The position numbers and the translations under genes were made by a program. Positions 1-8,931 of a stretch of 31,555 bases of DNA are shown here, piece by piece. Position 1 is the first letter of the stretch, and each line of letters opens with the position of its first letter. The notes beneath the pieces were generated by a model. That model ran no database searches and was not told where the DNA came from. It was given only the letters and a program-made list of their open reading frames with translations. The stretch is from DUAL01 sp036012565 (GTDB lineage Bacteria; Bacteroidota; Bacteroidia; Flavobacteriales; BACL11), in contig DASCPP010000025.1 in the NCBI GenBank assembly GCA_036012565.1, positions 1 through 31,555 of the forward strand, written 5' to 3'.

Positions 1-660
1 CCACAATCAGGGATGGGGCATGCCATTACCATAAATGCGACTTTAAGGTGCGATAAAATAACAATTGATGATGGAACACAAACAGAGTATTCCGTAAGCG
101 GAACGCCAGTGGATTGTGTGAAATTGGCAGTGAATCAAATTTTGGATAGAAAACCGCATTTGTGCGTTTCTGGAATTAATCACGGCTCCAATTCTTCCAT
201 TAATGTGATTTATTCAGGTACTATGTCTGCTGCCGTGGAGGGTGCTTTGGAAGGTATTCCTTCTATAGGATTTTCCTTACTAGATTTTTCGCATGATGCT
301 GATTTCTCAGAAGGAGAGCAATATATTCGAAAAATTACACAATCCGTTTTAGAACATGGATTGCCAGAGGGAGTTTGTCTAAATGTAAATATTCCAAAAT
401 CTAAGAAAAACGAAAAAATAAAAGGAATAAGAATTTGCCGACAAGCAAAGGCAAATTGGGAGGAAGAATTTGATGAAAGAAAAGACCCAAATGGTAGAAC
501 TTACTATTGGCTAACAGGAAAATTTGTGAATTATGACAAAGGGGGTGATACAGATGAAAGAGCTTTGGAAAATCACTTTGTTTCGGTAGTTCCTGTGCAA
601 TATGACGTAACAGCACATCATGCTATTTCAGTTTTAAATAATATCATTGAAAATGAATAA
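1..660 (+). CDS. surE: 5'/3'-nucleotidase SurE, 5' end cut by window
   Basis: SurE is a metal-dependent phosphatase that removes phosphate from nucleoside 5'- and 3'-monophosphates. The reading frame is open from base 1 and reads PQSGMGHAITIN, the family segment that normally lies about 40 residues into the protein, so the true start and the N-terminal DDG metal-binding motif are upstream of the window. The ATG at 13 is internal, not a start. The SG of PQSG corresponds to the conserved active-site Ser, and SGINHGSNSS contains the conserved metal-binding Asn. The VIYSGTMSAAVEGALEGIPS block is also diagnostic. The stop codon overlaps the next gene by 8 bp, suggesting an operon with the two genes that follow, ending at lpxB. 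Confidence 0.95.
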   Translation, partial: PQSGMGHAITINATLRCDKITIDDGTQTEYSVSGTPVDCVKLAVNQILDRKPHLCVSGINHGSNSSINVIYSGTMSAAVEGALEGIPSIGFSLLDFSHDADFSEGEQYIRKITQSVLEHGLPEGVCLNVNIPKSKKNEKIKGIRICRQAKANWEEEFDERKDPNGRTYYWLTGKFVNYDKGGDTDERALENHFVSVVPVQYDVTAHHAISVLNNIIENE

Positions 661-931
661 GCAATTTATTAAAGGACTTTTTATTGGACTCATTTCACCA
701 ATAGTTGCATTTGTTATTTATGTTGCTTTTTACCTAGAAGCGGATGTGATGGAAACCTATAATTCATTAGTAAAAATGAATAAATTAACGCATGTAATTA
801 GTTTGAGTGCGCTTATCAATTTACTCCTGTTTTTCATGCATATTAAAACCAATAAAGATATGGTAGCTAAAGGAATTATTTTAGCTACTATGATTTACGC
901 ATTTGTAGTGTTGGGTTTAAAATTATTCTAA
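653..931 (+). CDS. Small membrane protein between surE and lpxB
   Basis: A protein of about 92 residues with no recognised enzymatic motif. It has three hydrophobic stretches (roughly residues 7-27, 46-62 and 70-91) separated by short polar loops, so it is predicted to be an inner-membrane protein. I place the start at the ATG at 653, which overlaps the surE stop; a TTG at 647 in the same frame would add two residues. Its stop TAA shares bases with the lpxB start (TAATG at 929-933), so the three genes are probably translationally coupled. The function is unknown; its position suggests a link to the envelope, but that is inference. Confidence 0.75.
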   Translation: MNKQFIKGLFIGLISPIVAFVIYVAFYLEADVMETYNSLVKMNKLTHVISLSALINLLLFFMHIKTNKDMVAKGIILATMIYAFVVLGLKLF

Positions 932-2022
932 TGAAATATTACATTATTTCAGGGGAAGCGTCTGGTGATATGCATGCAGCAAATTTAGTTGCTTCATTAA
1001 AGAAGAAAGACGAAAATACAGCTATTAGAGCTTGGGGTGGTGATAAATTAAAAGCAGAAGGGGTAACTCTTGTAAAGCATATAAGAGATTTAGCATTTAT
1101 GGGCTTTTTGGAAGTAATAATTAATTTACCTACTATCCTAAAGAACATTAGTTTATGTAAAAAAGATATTTTAGAATTCTTACCTGATGCACTTATTTTA
1201 GTAGATTATCCTGCATTTAATTTTCGTATTGCTGAATTTGCAAAAAAGAAAGGTATTAGAGTTTTTTATTATATCTCTCCTCAGATTTGGGCTTGGAAAA
1301 AAAGTAGAATTAAGCAAATTCGAAAAAATGTAGACAAAATGTTTGTTATTCTACCTTTTGAGAAGGATTATTATAATTCAAATAACTTTGAAGTAGATTT
1401 TGTTGGGCATCCACTACTTGATGAGATATCAAAGGACAATTTCTCTTTTTCTTTGCAAACGAATAAGCCAATAATTGCACTACTTCCAGGAAGTAGAAAG
1501 CAAGAAATCAGTAAAATATTACCGCAAATGTTAGGGGTTGTAAATGATTTTCCAGACTATCAGTTTGTGGTGGCGACTACAAATTCTATAGAGGAAGAAT
1601 TTTATAAAAACATCATTGCAAATACAAATGTGCTTTTAACTAAAAATGAAACTTATGGTCTTTTAGCAAATGCAAAAGCAGCCCTTGTTACCTCTGGTAC
1701 TGCTACTTTAGAGACGGCACTTTTTGTGGTGCCACAAGTGGTTTGTTACAAAACCAATTCTTTCTCCTACCAAATTGCAAAGCGTCTTGTTAAAACAAAA
1801 TTCATTTCTTTGGTGAATATTATAATGGATAAATTAGTAGTTAAGGAATTATTACAAGATGAGTTGAATGGTCAAAATCTATCTGCTTCTTTATTTTATA
1901 TTTTAGATGATTCCAGTAGAGAAAAAATTCTAACAGATTACAAAGAATTAAAAGTTAAGTTAGGAAAGGAAGGAGCTTCTAATAAAGTTGCGGATTTAAT
2001 TTTCACAAATATTGCAGAATAA
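931..2022 (+). CDS. lpxB: Lipid-A-disaccharide synthase
   Basis: LpxB is a family 19 glycosyltransferase that condenses UDP-2,3-diacylglucosamine with lipid X to form the lipid A disaccharide at the cytoplasmic face of the inner membrane. The N-terminus carries the signature SGEASGDMHAANL (residues 7-19), followed by RAWGGDKL and FMGFLEV. The middle has YYISPQIWAWK, and the C-terminal half has LLPGSRKQEI and LVTSGTATLETAL, all typical of the family. At 363 residues it is of normal length. It is the last gene of the surE operon and is followed immediately by a terminator. A lipid A pathway implies a Gram-negative cell with an outer membrane. Confidence 0.96.
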   Translation: MKYYIISGEASGDMHAANLVASLKKKDENTAIRAWGGDKLKAEGVTLVKHIRDLAFMGFLEVIINLPTILKNISLCKKDILEFLPDALILVDYPAFNFRIAEFAKKKGIRVFYYISPQIWAWKKSRIKQIRKNVDKMFVILPFEKDYYNSNNFEVDFVGHPLLDEISKDNFSFSLQTNKPIIALLPGSRKQEISKILPQMLGVVNDFPDYQFVVATTNSIEEEFYKNIIANTNVLLTKNETYGLLANAKAALVTSGTATLETALFVVPQVVCYKTNSFSYQIAKRLVKTKFISLVNIIMDKLVVKELLQDELNGQNLSASLFYILDDSSREKILTDYKELKVKLGKEGASNKVADLIFTNIAE

Positions 2023-2052
2023 AAAAGCCACCTTTTTGGGATGACTTTTTTT
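2021..2052 (+). terminator. Intrinsic terminator after lpxB
   Basis: AAAAAAGCCACC is followed by TTTTT and GGGATGACTTTTTT. The arms pair over about 12 bp with two C-A mismatches and end in a run of T. It starts at the lpxB stop codon and would end the surE-lpxB transcript. Confidence 0.65.
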
Positions 2053-2092
2053 AGATATTAAAATAGACTTATCTATTCTAAAATTATTGTTT

Positions 2093-2632
2093 CTAGTGAG
2101 AATTCTGATATTCTTTTATCTTTTTCATGGTTAATTGTAATGATAGGCAATTATTTGCTACTACTATATCTGTGCCAGAATACCAAATAAATCCGGCTAA
2201 ATCTCTTACCGTCCATGTTAAAGTGGTTGATAGCTCATTCTCCCATAAATAAATAAAATGTACAGGTTCAGGATCTAAATCGTCACACAATACTGTAGAT
2301 GTAAATCCTACATTTGCAGGCATTGTTCCAGCCAAATCATTACCAACATAAACATCTAAAAAAGGAATGCCTTCATTTGTAAAATATACAGCTGCTGGTA
2401 CATCTAAATAAAAAACAACATCTGCTTCATATTCGCATATAGGATAATTTGTTGTTACATTGTAATTTGTTGCGTAAGGATCATCACACTGATATAAGCA
2501 AGAACCATCATCATAATCAGCCCAGCTCTCATAATTAATAGCTGAAGCATCAATACATCCACCAGTTTCAGTTTCCTTACATGCACTAAAAATTAGAGCG
2601 GTTAAAATTGTTACAAAAATTACTTTCTTCAT
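2093..2632 (-). CDS. Cys-rich lipoprotein with GCxDxxAxNY motifs
   Basis: A predicted lipoprotein of 179 residues. The signal peptide ends in the lipobox FSAC with the acylated Cys at residue 18. Residues 25-47 (GCIDASAINY then DDGSCLY) and 48-69 (QCDDPYATNY then PICEY) look like two copies, the second degenerate, of the GCTDPxAxNYxxxAxxDDGSC motif found in many secreted proteins of marine Bacteroidetes. The Asp/Asn/Cys pattern suggests a small disulfide-stabilised, possibly calcium-binding unit, which is inference. The remaining ~110 residues have alternating beta-like patterns and no family I recognise. It follows the WXXGXW gene by 20 bp on the same strand and may be co-transcribed. Confidence 0.8.
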   Translation of the reverse strand: MKKVIFVTILTALIFSACKETETGGCIDASAINYESWADYDDGSCLYQCDDPYATNYNVTTNYPICEYEADVVFYLDVPAAVYFTNEGIPFLDVYVGNDLAGTMPANVGFTSTVLCDDLDPEPVHFIYLWENELSTTLTWTVRDLAGFIWYSGTDIVVANNCLSLQLTMKKIKEYQNSH

Positions 2633-2652
2633 TTTCTTAAATTTTAATTTAA

Positions 2653-3156
2653 TTAATAAATATCACACCAATATCCTTCTACCCAATAGAAGCCGTGTGG
2701 TGTTTCTTCCCAATAGCCATCATGCCAATGGAAGCCGTGTCTTTCTCTTTCCCAGAAACCATCAATCCAAATGTAAGTATTCCCTGACCATCCCCAATAG
2801 CCACTAATCCAGAGATACCCTCTTCTATTTAGGAAAGGTTTTTTAACATAATTTGGCCTATTTGGTCTTTTAACAATAATATTATTTCTATTTGATTTTA
2901 TAATAACCTTACCGTTTCCACTATGGTGTGGGTGATTGCCATGTGTATTTACATTACGTGAACCATGAGAGTTGTGTCTGTTGCTTTTCACAATAACTTT
3001 CTTGTTATTATTCTTTTTTACAACTACTTTTTTGTTACTGTGCTTTTTTACAACTACTTTTTTATTTTTATTACTTTTTATTACTGCTTGTGCTTGTATA
3101 GCATTACATACTAAACAACAAATAAATAATGCTGAGAGAAATTTTAATGTTTTCAT
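2653..3156 (-). CDS. Secreted basic WXXGXW-repeat protein
   Basis: A protein of 167 residues with a Sec signal peptide (MKTLKFLSALF through about residue 22, AIQAQA). A longer in-frame reading starts at 3354 but would bury this signal peptide, so I choose the ATG at 3156. Residues 31-60 are three near-identical decapeptides of the NKKVVVKKxx type, then a Lys/His/Asn-rich stretch continues to about residue 110. The C-terminal third has four [YF]xWxxGxW units (YLWISGYW, YIWIDGFW, FHWHDGYW, FYWVEGYW), the WXXGXW repeat family (Pfam YXWGXW-type), usually secreted or envelope proteins of unknown function. The very basic middle could bind nucleic acid or anionic polymer, which is inference. It is divergent from comEC, with 31 bp between the start codons. 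Confidence 0.8.
   Translation of the reverse strand: MKTLKFLSALFICCLVCNAIQAQAVIKSNKNKKVVVKKHSNKKVVVKKNNNKKVIVKSNRHNSHGSRNVNTHGNHPHHSGNGKVIIKSNRNNIIVKRPNRPNYVKKPFLNRRGYLWISGYWGWSGNTYIWIDGFWERERHGFHWHDGYWEETPHGFYWVEGYWCDIY
2977..3066 (-). repeat. Three tandem 30-bp coding repeats
   Basis: Three adjacent 30-bp units encode NKKVVVKKHS, NKKVVVKKNN and NKKVIVKSNR (residues 31-60 of the WXXGXW protein). The first two are almost identical in DNA and the third has diverged. Such a unit could change copy number by slippage. Confidence 0.75.
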
Positions 3157-3170
3157 AATAAATTTTTTGT

Positions 3171-3178
3171 CAAAGATA
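3171..3178 (-). promoter_or_regulatory. Bacteroidetes -7 element before the WXXGXW gene
   Basis: Minus-strand TATCTTTG matches the TAnnTTTG -7 consensus of Bacteroidetes housekeeping promoters. It lies 14 nt before the ATG at 3156. I do not see a TTG -33 element at standard spacing. Confidence 0.4.
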
Positions 3179-3187
3179 TAAAACAAT

Positions 3188-5269
3188 ATGAACTTTTGGA
3201 ATCCATTACCGCTTTTTCGCTTACTTATTCCTCTAATTTTGGGTGTGTTCTGCAGTATATTTTTATCAGTAGATAGTGAGATATTTACTCCTTTATTAGC
3301 TTTCTTTTTTCTGCTATTTCTTCTGATGATTTTTTTTAAAAGAACAACTAACAAATATAGAAATAGATGGATGTTTGGCTTTTCGGTTTACCTTTTACTT
3401 TTCGCTTTTTCCTTATTTATTACTGCACATTACCAAAACATTGATAAAGAAAATCATTTCTCAAATTTTGAGAGTGATTATTGCATTGCAAAGCTATCTG
3501 AAGATGCTATTGAAAAAGAAAAATCAGTAAAAATAGAGGTGGAGGTTATTGCAGTTCAAAAAGATTCTTTTATACAAAATACAATAGGAAATGCAATTTT
3601 GTATTTAGAGAAAGATACTAATGCTATAAATCTGCAATATGGAGATCAAATAGTAGTAAAATCTAATTGGAAGGCTATTGATGGACCAACAAATCCTGCA
3701 CAATTTGATTATAAAAAGTTCTTAGCAAATTCTGATATTTTTCATCAGCAATACCTCACAAATATGCATTGGAAAATGTTTGAAAAACAAAAAGGATTTT
3801 CCGTTCGGGCAACTGCCTTTTTGTGGCAAAAACACCTTCTGGATGTGCTGAAAAGTCATCATTTCGAGCAGCAAGAATTGGCTGTTTCTTCCGCCCTTTT
3901 ACTAGGATATAAGGATATGCTGGACAGAGATACCATTCTGACTTATTCCAGCTCAGGAGCTATGCATGTATTGGCAGTTTCTGGTTTGCATGTAGGTATT
4001 ATTTATTTGGTATTAAGTTCACTTCTTTTCTTTTTCGATAAAATAAAATGCGGTAACTATATGAAGGCATTTTTGCTAGTACTTGCCCTTTGGGCTTATG
4101 CTTTTCTTACGGGTTTGTCACCCTCTGTATTGCGTGCTGCCACCATGTTTTCCTTTGTTACTATTGGCTCGTCTTTAAAACGAAAAACTAACATTTACAA
4201 CACTTTGGCAGCATCTGCTTTTGTGCTAATTTTATACAATCCTTACATTATTTTGAAAGTAGGATTTCAGCTTTCTTATTTAGCGGTTTTGGGCATTGTG
4301 TATTTACAGCCCAAATTGTATAATTTGTACAGAACAAGCAATTGGCTTTTGGATAAGATTTGGGTAATTACGACTGTATCTATTGCTGCACAATTGGCCA
4401 CTTTCCCTCTGGGAATGTATTATTTTCATCAGTTTCCAAATTATTTCCTGCTTTCGAATTTATTTGTAATTCCATTAGCCACTTTTATCATCAATGGAGG
4501 CATTCTGCTTTTTGTTGTCAGTACGATTCCTATTATTCCTAACTATATTGCTTGGGTAGTAAATAAGATGTTACTCTTTTTGAATTTTTCGGTAGAATGG
4601 GTAGATTCTTTACCTTTTTCTTTAACGCTTGGTATCAGTATTTCAGCTTTTGAAACATTACTAATATATCTTCTTATTTTGCTTTTTATTCCAGCTATTG
4701 TGAATCAAAATTTTCGAAATATAAAAATTGCACTTTTACTTACTGTTTTCTTGCTTTCTTATCAGATATATGAAAAAATGAACATGCAAAAACAAAGCTA
4801 TTTTATTGTGTATGATGTGCCTGGAGAAAGAGCAATTGATTTTGTTGATGGTGATAAAAACTATTTTCTTGCTGATGAAGATTTAGTTAATGATCAAAGC
4901 AAAATGCGATTTCATATTATGCATTATAGGTGGGAGAGGAGAGTGCAAGAATCTACTCTGATATCTACAATTTTTACAAGCAAAAGCTATTTAAAGAGGG
5001 AGAATTATATTCAATTTCAAGATAAAAAGATTTTGTTAGTTGATGAGAATTTTAAAAAGTCAGAAAATATTTCAGAGATACAATTTGATTTTGTGGTTAT
5101 ATCTGATAAAGTAAAAGTGGATTTAGAAAATATCAACTGTAGAAAATTGATTATTGACTCTTCAGTTTCCTATTATAAACAAGAGCAAATAAAAAAGGAA
5201 TGCTACAAATGGAGCATTCCTTTTTACAATGTAAGCACAGATGGAGCTTATTTATTTGAATTTATTTAA
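3188..5269 (+). CDS. comEC: ComEC/Rec2 family DNA uptake channel
   Basis: ComEC forms the inner-membrane channel that carries single-stranded DNA into the cytoplasm during natural transformation. The 693-residue protein begins with two or three membrane segments, then a soluble OB-like region (about residues 90-210, the DUF4131 part). The Competence domain follows, with the hallmark SSGAMHVLAVSGLHVGIIY around residues 256-275, the FLTGLSPSVLRAATM segment and about ten membrane helices to residue ~530. The C-terminal ~160 residues sit where longer homologs have a metallo-beta-lactamase-like domain, but no HxHxDH metal motif is visible, so that part is short or degenerate. It is a single gene whose end overlaps the convergent lipoprotein gene by 8 bp. 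Confidence 0.92.
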   Translation: MNFWNPLPLFRLLIPLILGVFCSIFLSVDSEIFTPLLAFFFLLFLLMIFFKRTTNKYRNRWMFGFSVYLLLFAFSLFITAHYQNIDKENHFSNFESDYCIAKLSEDAIEKEKSVKIEVEVIAVQKDSFIQNTIGNAILYLEKDTNAINLQYGDQIVVKSNWKAIDGPTNPAQFDYKKFLANSDIFHQQYLTNMHWKMFEKQKGFSVRATAFLWQKHLLDVLKSHHFEQQELAVSSALLLGYKDMLDRDTILTYSSSGAMHVLAVSGLHVGIIYLVLSSLLFFFDKIKCGNYMKAFLLVLALWAYAFLTGLSPSVLRAATMFSFVTIGSSLKRKTNIYNTLAASAFVLILYNPYIILKVGFQLSYLAVLGIVYLQPKLYNLYRTSNWLLDKIWVITTVSIAAQLATFPLGMYYFHQFPNYFLLSNLFVIPLATFIINGGILLFVVSTIPIIPNYIAWVVNKMLLFLNFSVEWVDSLPFSLTLGISISAFETLLIYLLILLFIPAIVNQNFRNIKIALLLTVFLLSYQIYEKMNMQKQSYFIVYDVPGERAIDFVDGDKNYFLADEDLVNDQSKMRFHIMHYRWERRVQESTLISTIFTSKSYLKRENYIQFQDKKILLVDENFKKSENISEIQFDFVVISDKVKVDLENINCRKLIIDSSVSYYKQEQIKKECYKWSIPFYNVSTDGAYLFEFI

Positions 5270-5861
5270 TATTTTTTAGAATATTTGGAAGTTTTGGTTT
5301 TGTAAACCAAGAATGATTAGGATTTCCGATTCTTTGGTTTAAACTATTGTTTGTAATTCCACTTGTATTTTTAGTAAAATTAAGAGTATTTGTATGAAGA
5401 TAATACATTTCAATAGCCATTGGGCCATTACCAAGATCTACGGTGTCTGTTTCTGTAAATTCTTCACCTCCTGTAAGTGCAAGCGTACTATTAGTAACAG
5501 TATAATGAAAACCACCCTCATTATCTATTATTAACACATTTCCATTTAGTGTATAAGTAGTGGTATCTTGAAAAGGAAAATCAGAAAAACTAGCATATAC
5601 TGTTCCACTTGATAAAAACTCTAAATCTGTTGGGCTGCCTAATATTTGTGGTGTTAGAGTTCTACTTCCTGAACTAGATAAAGAATCAATAGTTTGTCCC
5701 ATATATGAAACTATAAGTGTTGAGTCTATGGTTACATTAGTAGCTGTCCATTTCCCAACAATTGATGCAGGAGATGTTGGCGGATTATTATTTTCCTCTT
5801 CTTTCTTGCAAGCAGCAAATATTATAGAAACTGCTAAAAATGTATAAAGTAATTTTTTCAT
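5262..5861 (-). CDS. Lipocalin-like lipoprotein
   Basis: A predicted lipoprotein of 199 residues. The signal peptide MKKLLYTFLAVSIIFAAC has its lipobox Cys at residue 18, followed by KKEEENNN, a typical surface or periplasmic linker. From residue ~34 the pattern SIVGKWTATNV, then repeated beta-strands and a TYTLNGNVLII segment, resembles the small lipocalin-like domains common in Bacteroidetes lipoproteins. The ligand is unknown. The C-terminal ~25 residues (from about NNSLNQRIG) look unlike the rest and include the overlap with comEC, so the stop may have been extended by read-through of a lost stop codon. The family assignment is tentative. Confidence 0.75.
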   Translation of the reverse strand: MKKLLYTFLAVSIIFAACKKEEENNNPPTSPASIVGKWTATNVTIDSTLIVSYMGQTIDSLSSSGSRTLTPQILGSPTDLEFLSSGTVYASFSDFPFQDTTTYTLNGNVLIIDNEGGFHYTVTNSTLALTGGEEFTETDTVDLGNGPMAIEMYYLHTNTLNFTKNTSGITNNSLNQRIGNPNHSWFTKPKLPNILKNIK

Positions 5862-5891
5862 TTGGTTATTTTAATTTGATTAATAAGTTTG

Positions 5892-5899
5892 CAAATATA
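5892..5899 (-). promoter_or_regulatory. -7 element before the lipocalin-like lipoprotein gene
   Basis: Minus-strand TATATTTG (TAnnTTTG consensus) lies 30 nt before the ATG at 5861. No clear TTG is seen 17-23 nt upstream. Confidence 0.4.
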
Positions 5900-5971
5900 T
5901 GCTATAGAACATATAATACTATTCCATAGAGTATTTATTTTCAATATGGAAGTGTTAAGAAAATAAAGAAT

Positions 5972-7663
5972 TTAGATTTTATAATTAGTAATCTCTATAA
6001 TTTCATTTTCCAAAGCACAAGTATCATCTACTAATTGTTGTCCTTTTTTCAAAATATCTTCTACAAATGCTTTATCTTCACAATCTCCACAATTAATTTT
6101 TACATTTAGAAAAGCTCCAATTACTGCAGTACGAGCACAAAGGGCACCAACTCCAGCATCTGTAACAGAATTAGGATTTCCAAATTCAGCCATAGCTTTC
6201 ATCACTTCCATTGAAGCATAAGCTGTTTCCATTATTTTAAAAGGAGTGAGGATAGCATATTTGGTTGCTTCTTGTATGGCGGCATGTCTTTTTCCTTTGT
6301 CAGCCTCTGTATCTTTTGGCAAGCGGAAAGCATCCATGATTTTGTTAAAAGCATTGGTGTCTTCATCTACTAAATCTAAAAGGATGTTTTGGTAAGTTAA
6401 TCCTTTTTCTGCCCAATTAGAGAATTCTTCCCATCTATCATCCCAACCTCTTTTGTGCGCAGAAAGGTTCGCAACCATAGTTCCAAGAGCAGTTCCCATA
6501 GCACCACAATAAGCAGAAATAGAACCGCCACCTGGGGCAGGGCTCTCACTTGCCGTTTCATTTGCAAAATCAATCAATTTCATGTTTACAAGCGGCTTGT
6601 TGGTGTCATTTTCCAATATATATTCAATTACTCTTTCTTTCGGGTCGAAAGGAGCTAGTTCCTCTAACCCTAAAGTTTTGATTGCAATTTTAATAATTTC
6701 ACTTTCATGAATTCCTGTTGATCGTTCTTGTTTTTTCAGGAAGTGTTTTCCAGCATCAATCAATACTTTCTTAGGCACTAATCCTACTAGTTCAGATCCT
6801 GTTACACGCATTCCTCTTGCTAATGCTCTTTCACAAGTTTTATCAAAGACTTCATGTAATGGCGATATGTTTATATTGGTTAAATTATAAGAAATTTGTG
6901 CTATTCCATATTCTTCAATAAACCAGCCGATTCCTTTCACTGCTTTAAAAAGTCCTGGTGTTTTTAAAGGATTTCCGTCTTTATCTTTCATTATTTTTCC
7001 TGAAAGTGTTCCTCCTTCTCTTTTCATTCTTCCTGCTTCTCGTATGTCAAATGCTACTGCATTAGCCCTCCTAGTTGAAGTAGTGTTTAAGTTAATGTTG
7101 TAGGCCACCAGGAAGTCACGAGCAGAAATTGCTGTTGCTCCTGATTTCTCTACAGATTTGTTAAATTCTGCAGGACCGAAATCCGGTTTCCAATCCGTAT
7201 CCACTAATTTTTTGGGTAATCCTTCATATTCTCCTTTTCGGCAATTGGCAAGGTTTTTACGCTTCTCTTCTTTGGCTGCAACCTCATAGTGGTAAACAGG
7301 GATTCCTAATCCTGTTCCTACTCTTTCTCCTAATTTGTGTGCCCATTTGGCTGTTTCTTCCATACTGATATTTGCAATAGGCACAAGTGGACAAACATCA
7401 GTTGCTCCCATTCTAGGATGTTCTCCAGAGTGTTTACTCATATCGATAAGTTCTTGAGCCTTTTGTATTAGTAAAAATGCAGCATCAATTACCTGTTGAG
7501 GTTCTCCTACAAAAGTGATTACTGTTCGGTTAGTTGCTTTTCCAGGGTCCACATTTAGTAGTTTTACGCCATCTACTTCTTCTACTACGGATGAAATAAT
7601 TCTAATTTTCTCAGAATCCCTTCCTTCCGATATATTTGGTACACATTCTATAAGCTGCCTCAT
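5972..7663 (-). CDS. ftcD: Bifunctional glutamate formimidoyltransferase / formimidoyl-THF cyclodeaminase
   Basis: This enzyme moves the formimino group from N-formimino-L-glutamate to tetrahydrofolate, then releases ammonia to give 5,10-methenyl-THF, joining histidine breakdown to the folate pool. Residues 1-~180 form the transferase N-domain, with SGEHPRMGATDVCP containing the family's catalytic His (H82). Residues ~181-330 form the second transferase domain. Residues ~360-563 form the helical cyclodeaminase domain, beginning at MKLIDFANETASESPAPGGGS. At 563 residues it is a full-length fusion like the animal enzyme. It starts 3 bp after the hutI stop and is clearly co-transcribed with it. 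Confidence 0.95.
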   Translation of the reverse strand: MRQLIECVPNISEGRDSEKIRIISSVVEEVDGVKLLNVDPGKATNRTVITFVGEPQQVIDAAFLLIQKAQELIDMSKHSGEHPRMGATDVCPLVPIANISMEETAKWAHKLGERVGTGLGIPVYHYEVAAKEEKRKNLANCRKGEYEGLPKKLVDTDWKPDFGPAEFNKSVEKSGATAISARDFLVAYNINLNTTSTRRANAVAFDIREAGRMKREGGTLSGKIMKDKDGNPLKTPGLFKAVKGIGWFIEEYGIAQISYNLTNINISPLHEVFDKTCERALARGMRVTGSELVGLVPKKVLIDAGKHFLKKQERSTGIHESEIIKIAIKTLGLEELAPFDPKERVIEYILENDTNKPLVNMKLIDFANETASESPAPGGGSISAYCGAMGTALGTMVANLSAHKRGWDDRWEEFSNWAEKGLTYQNILLDLVDEDTNAFNKIMDAFRLPKDTEADKGKRHAAIQEATKYAILTPFKIMETAYASMEVMKAMAEFGNPNSVTDAGVGALCARTAVIGAFLNVKINCGDCEDKAFVEDILKKGQQLVDDTCALENEIIEITNYKI

Positions 7664-7666
7664 TGT

Positions 7667-8914
7667 TTAATTTTTTATTTTTCCATTAATCATTACTCTA
7701 TCAATTACATTATGTCCAAAATTATATGGTAGGTACGCATAGTTTGGAATAGGTTTTGTAATAAATAAGTTTGCTTTTTTACCTACTGCAATACTTCCTA
7801 GTTCTTTTTCAATCCCCATGGCATAAGCTGTATTGATAGTTGTTGCATTGATAACCTGTTCAGGAGTCATTTTTAATTGGGTACATCCAAGTGAAGCTAC
7901 AAAATTCATATTTCCTGATGGAGCGGATCCTGGATTATAATCGGTTGCTAAAGCTACAGGAAGTCCCCTTTCCATCATTTCTTTTGCAGGACCGTATGGA
8001 ATGCCTAAAAAGAAAGAGCAAGCAGGTAGAATAGTTGGCATACAATCAGAATTTTGTAAGGCTTTAAAGTCTTCCTCATTCATTTCTTCTAAATGGTCTA
8101 CTGATAGTGCACCTAAATCTACTGATGCTTTTACGCCACCAATGGCATTAAACTGATTAACATGTGTTTTTGCTTTTATGCCAAACTTATTTGCTTCTTT
8201 TAATAATTTTTTGGTGTCATCCACGGTAAAATAACCTTCCTCACAGAAAATGTCTACATAATCTACCAGTTTTTCTTCTGCAACTTTAGGAAGCATTTCA
8301 TTAATGACTAAATTCATATAACCATCTTTATTGCCATTGAATTCTTTTGGCAATGCATGCGCTCCTAAGAAGGTAGCTTTTATGGTTACATCTGAGTTTT
8401 CTTTTAGGCGTTTGATTACTCTTAGCATTTTAATTTCAGCATCCAAAGTTAAGCCATAGCCACTTTTTATTTCAACAGCACCAGTTCCCATTTTAATAAG
8501 TCCATTTAAGCGATTAAGAGCATCCTCAAACAACTTATCCTCAGAAGTTTTTTGTAGTTTCTTGGCTGAGTTTAATATTCCACCACCTTTTTTAGCAATA
8601 TCTTCATAGCTTAATCCATTTATTCTATCTACAAACTCATTTTCACGGCTTGAAGCAAAAACTAAATGGGTGTGACTATCGCAATAAGTAGGAAAAAGCA
8701 TTCCACCTTCCGCATCAATAATTTCTATATCGTTCCAGTCGTCTATTCCTATAAAGTCATCCATGCTGCCAAAACTAGTGATGATTCCATCCTCAATACC
8801 AACAAAAGCATCTTTAATGGTGTTAAGGTTTTTCATATCAGCCCCAGCGATCCATTTTCTTGGAGTTTTTTCTGTTTGGATGAGTTCCCTAATATTTTTA
8901 ATAACTGTCTTCAT
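7667..8914 (-). CDS. hutI: Imidazolonepropionase
   Basis: HutI hydrolyses 4-imidazolone-5-propanoate to N-formimino-L-glutamate, the third step of histidine degradation and the source of the FtcD substrate. It is an amidohydrolase of 415 residues. The metal-binding HTH is at H81-H83 in CDSHTHLVFASSRENEF. Further expected ligands are H251 (KTHVNQFNAIGG), H274 (SVDHLEEM) and D325 (ATDYNPGSAPSGNM). The start at 8914 is the first ATG in frame. It is first in the hutI-ftcD operon; hutU and hutH, needed for the earlier steps, are not in this window. Confidence 0.95.
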   Translation of the reverse strand: MKTVIKNIRELIQTEKTPRKWIAGADMKNLNTIKDAFVGIEDGIITSFGSMDDFIGIDDWNDIEIIDAEGGMLFPTYCDSHTHLVFASSRENEFVDRINGLSYEDIAKKGGGILNSAKKLQKTSEDKLFEDALNRLNGLIKMGTGAVEIKSGYGLTLDAEIKMLRVIKRLKENSDVTIKATFLGAHALPKEFNGNKDGYMNLVINEMLPKVAEEKLVDYVDIFCEEGYFTVDDTKKLLKEANKFGIKAKTHVNQFNAIGGVKASVDLGALSVDHLEEMNEEDFKALQNSDCMPTILPACSFFLGIPYGPAKEMMERGLPVALATDYNPGSAPSGNMNFVASLGCTQLKMTPEQVINATTINTAYAMGIEKELGSIAVGKKANLFITKPIPNYAYLPYNFGHNVIDRVMINGKIKN

Positions 8915-8931
8915 AAGTAAAATTGATGCTG

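Noticed and set aside
2977..3066. CRISPR-like or satellite repeat
   Set aside because: The 30-bp units are contiguous with no spacers and lie in frame in a coding region as a protein repeat.
3157..3354. Longer version of the WXXGXW gene starting at 3354
   Set aside because: It would place 66 residues in front of a clear signal peptide and overlap the start of comEC on the opposite strand.
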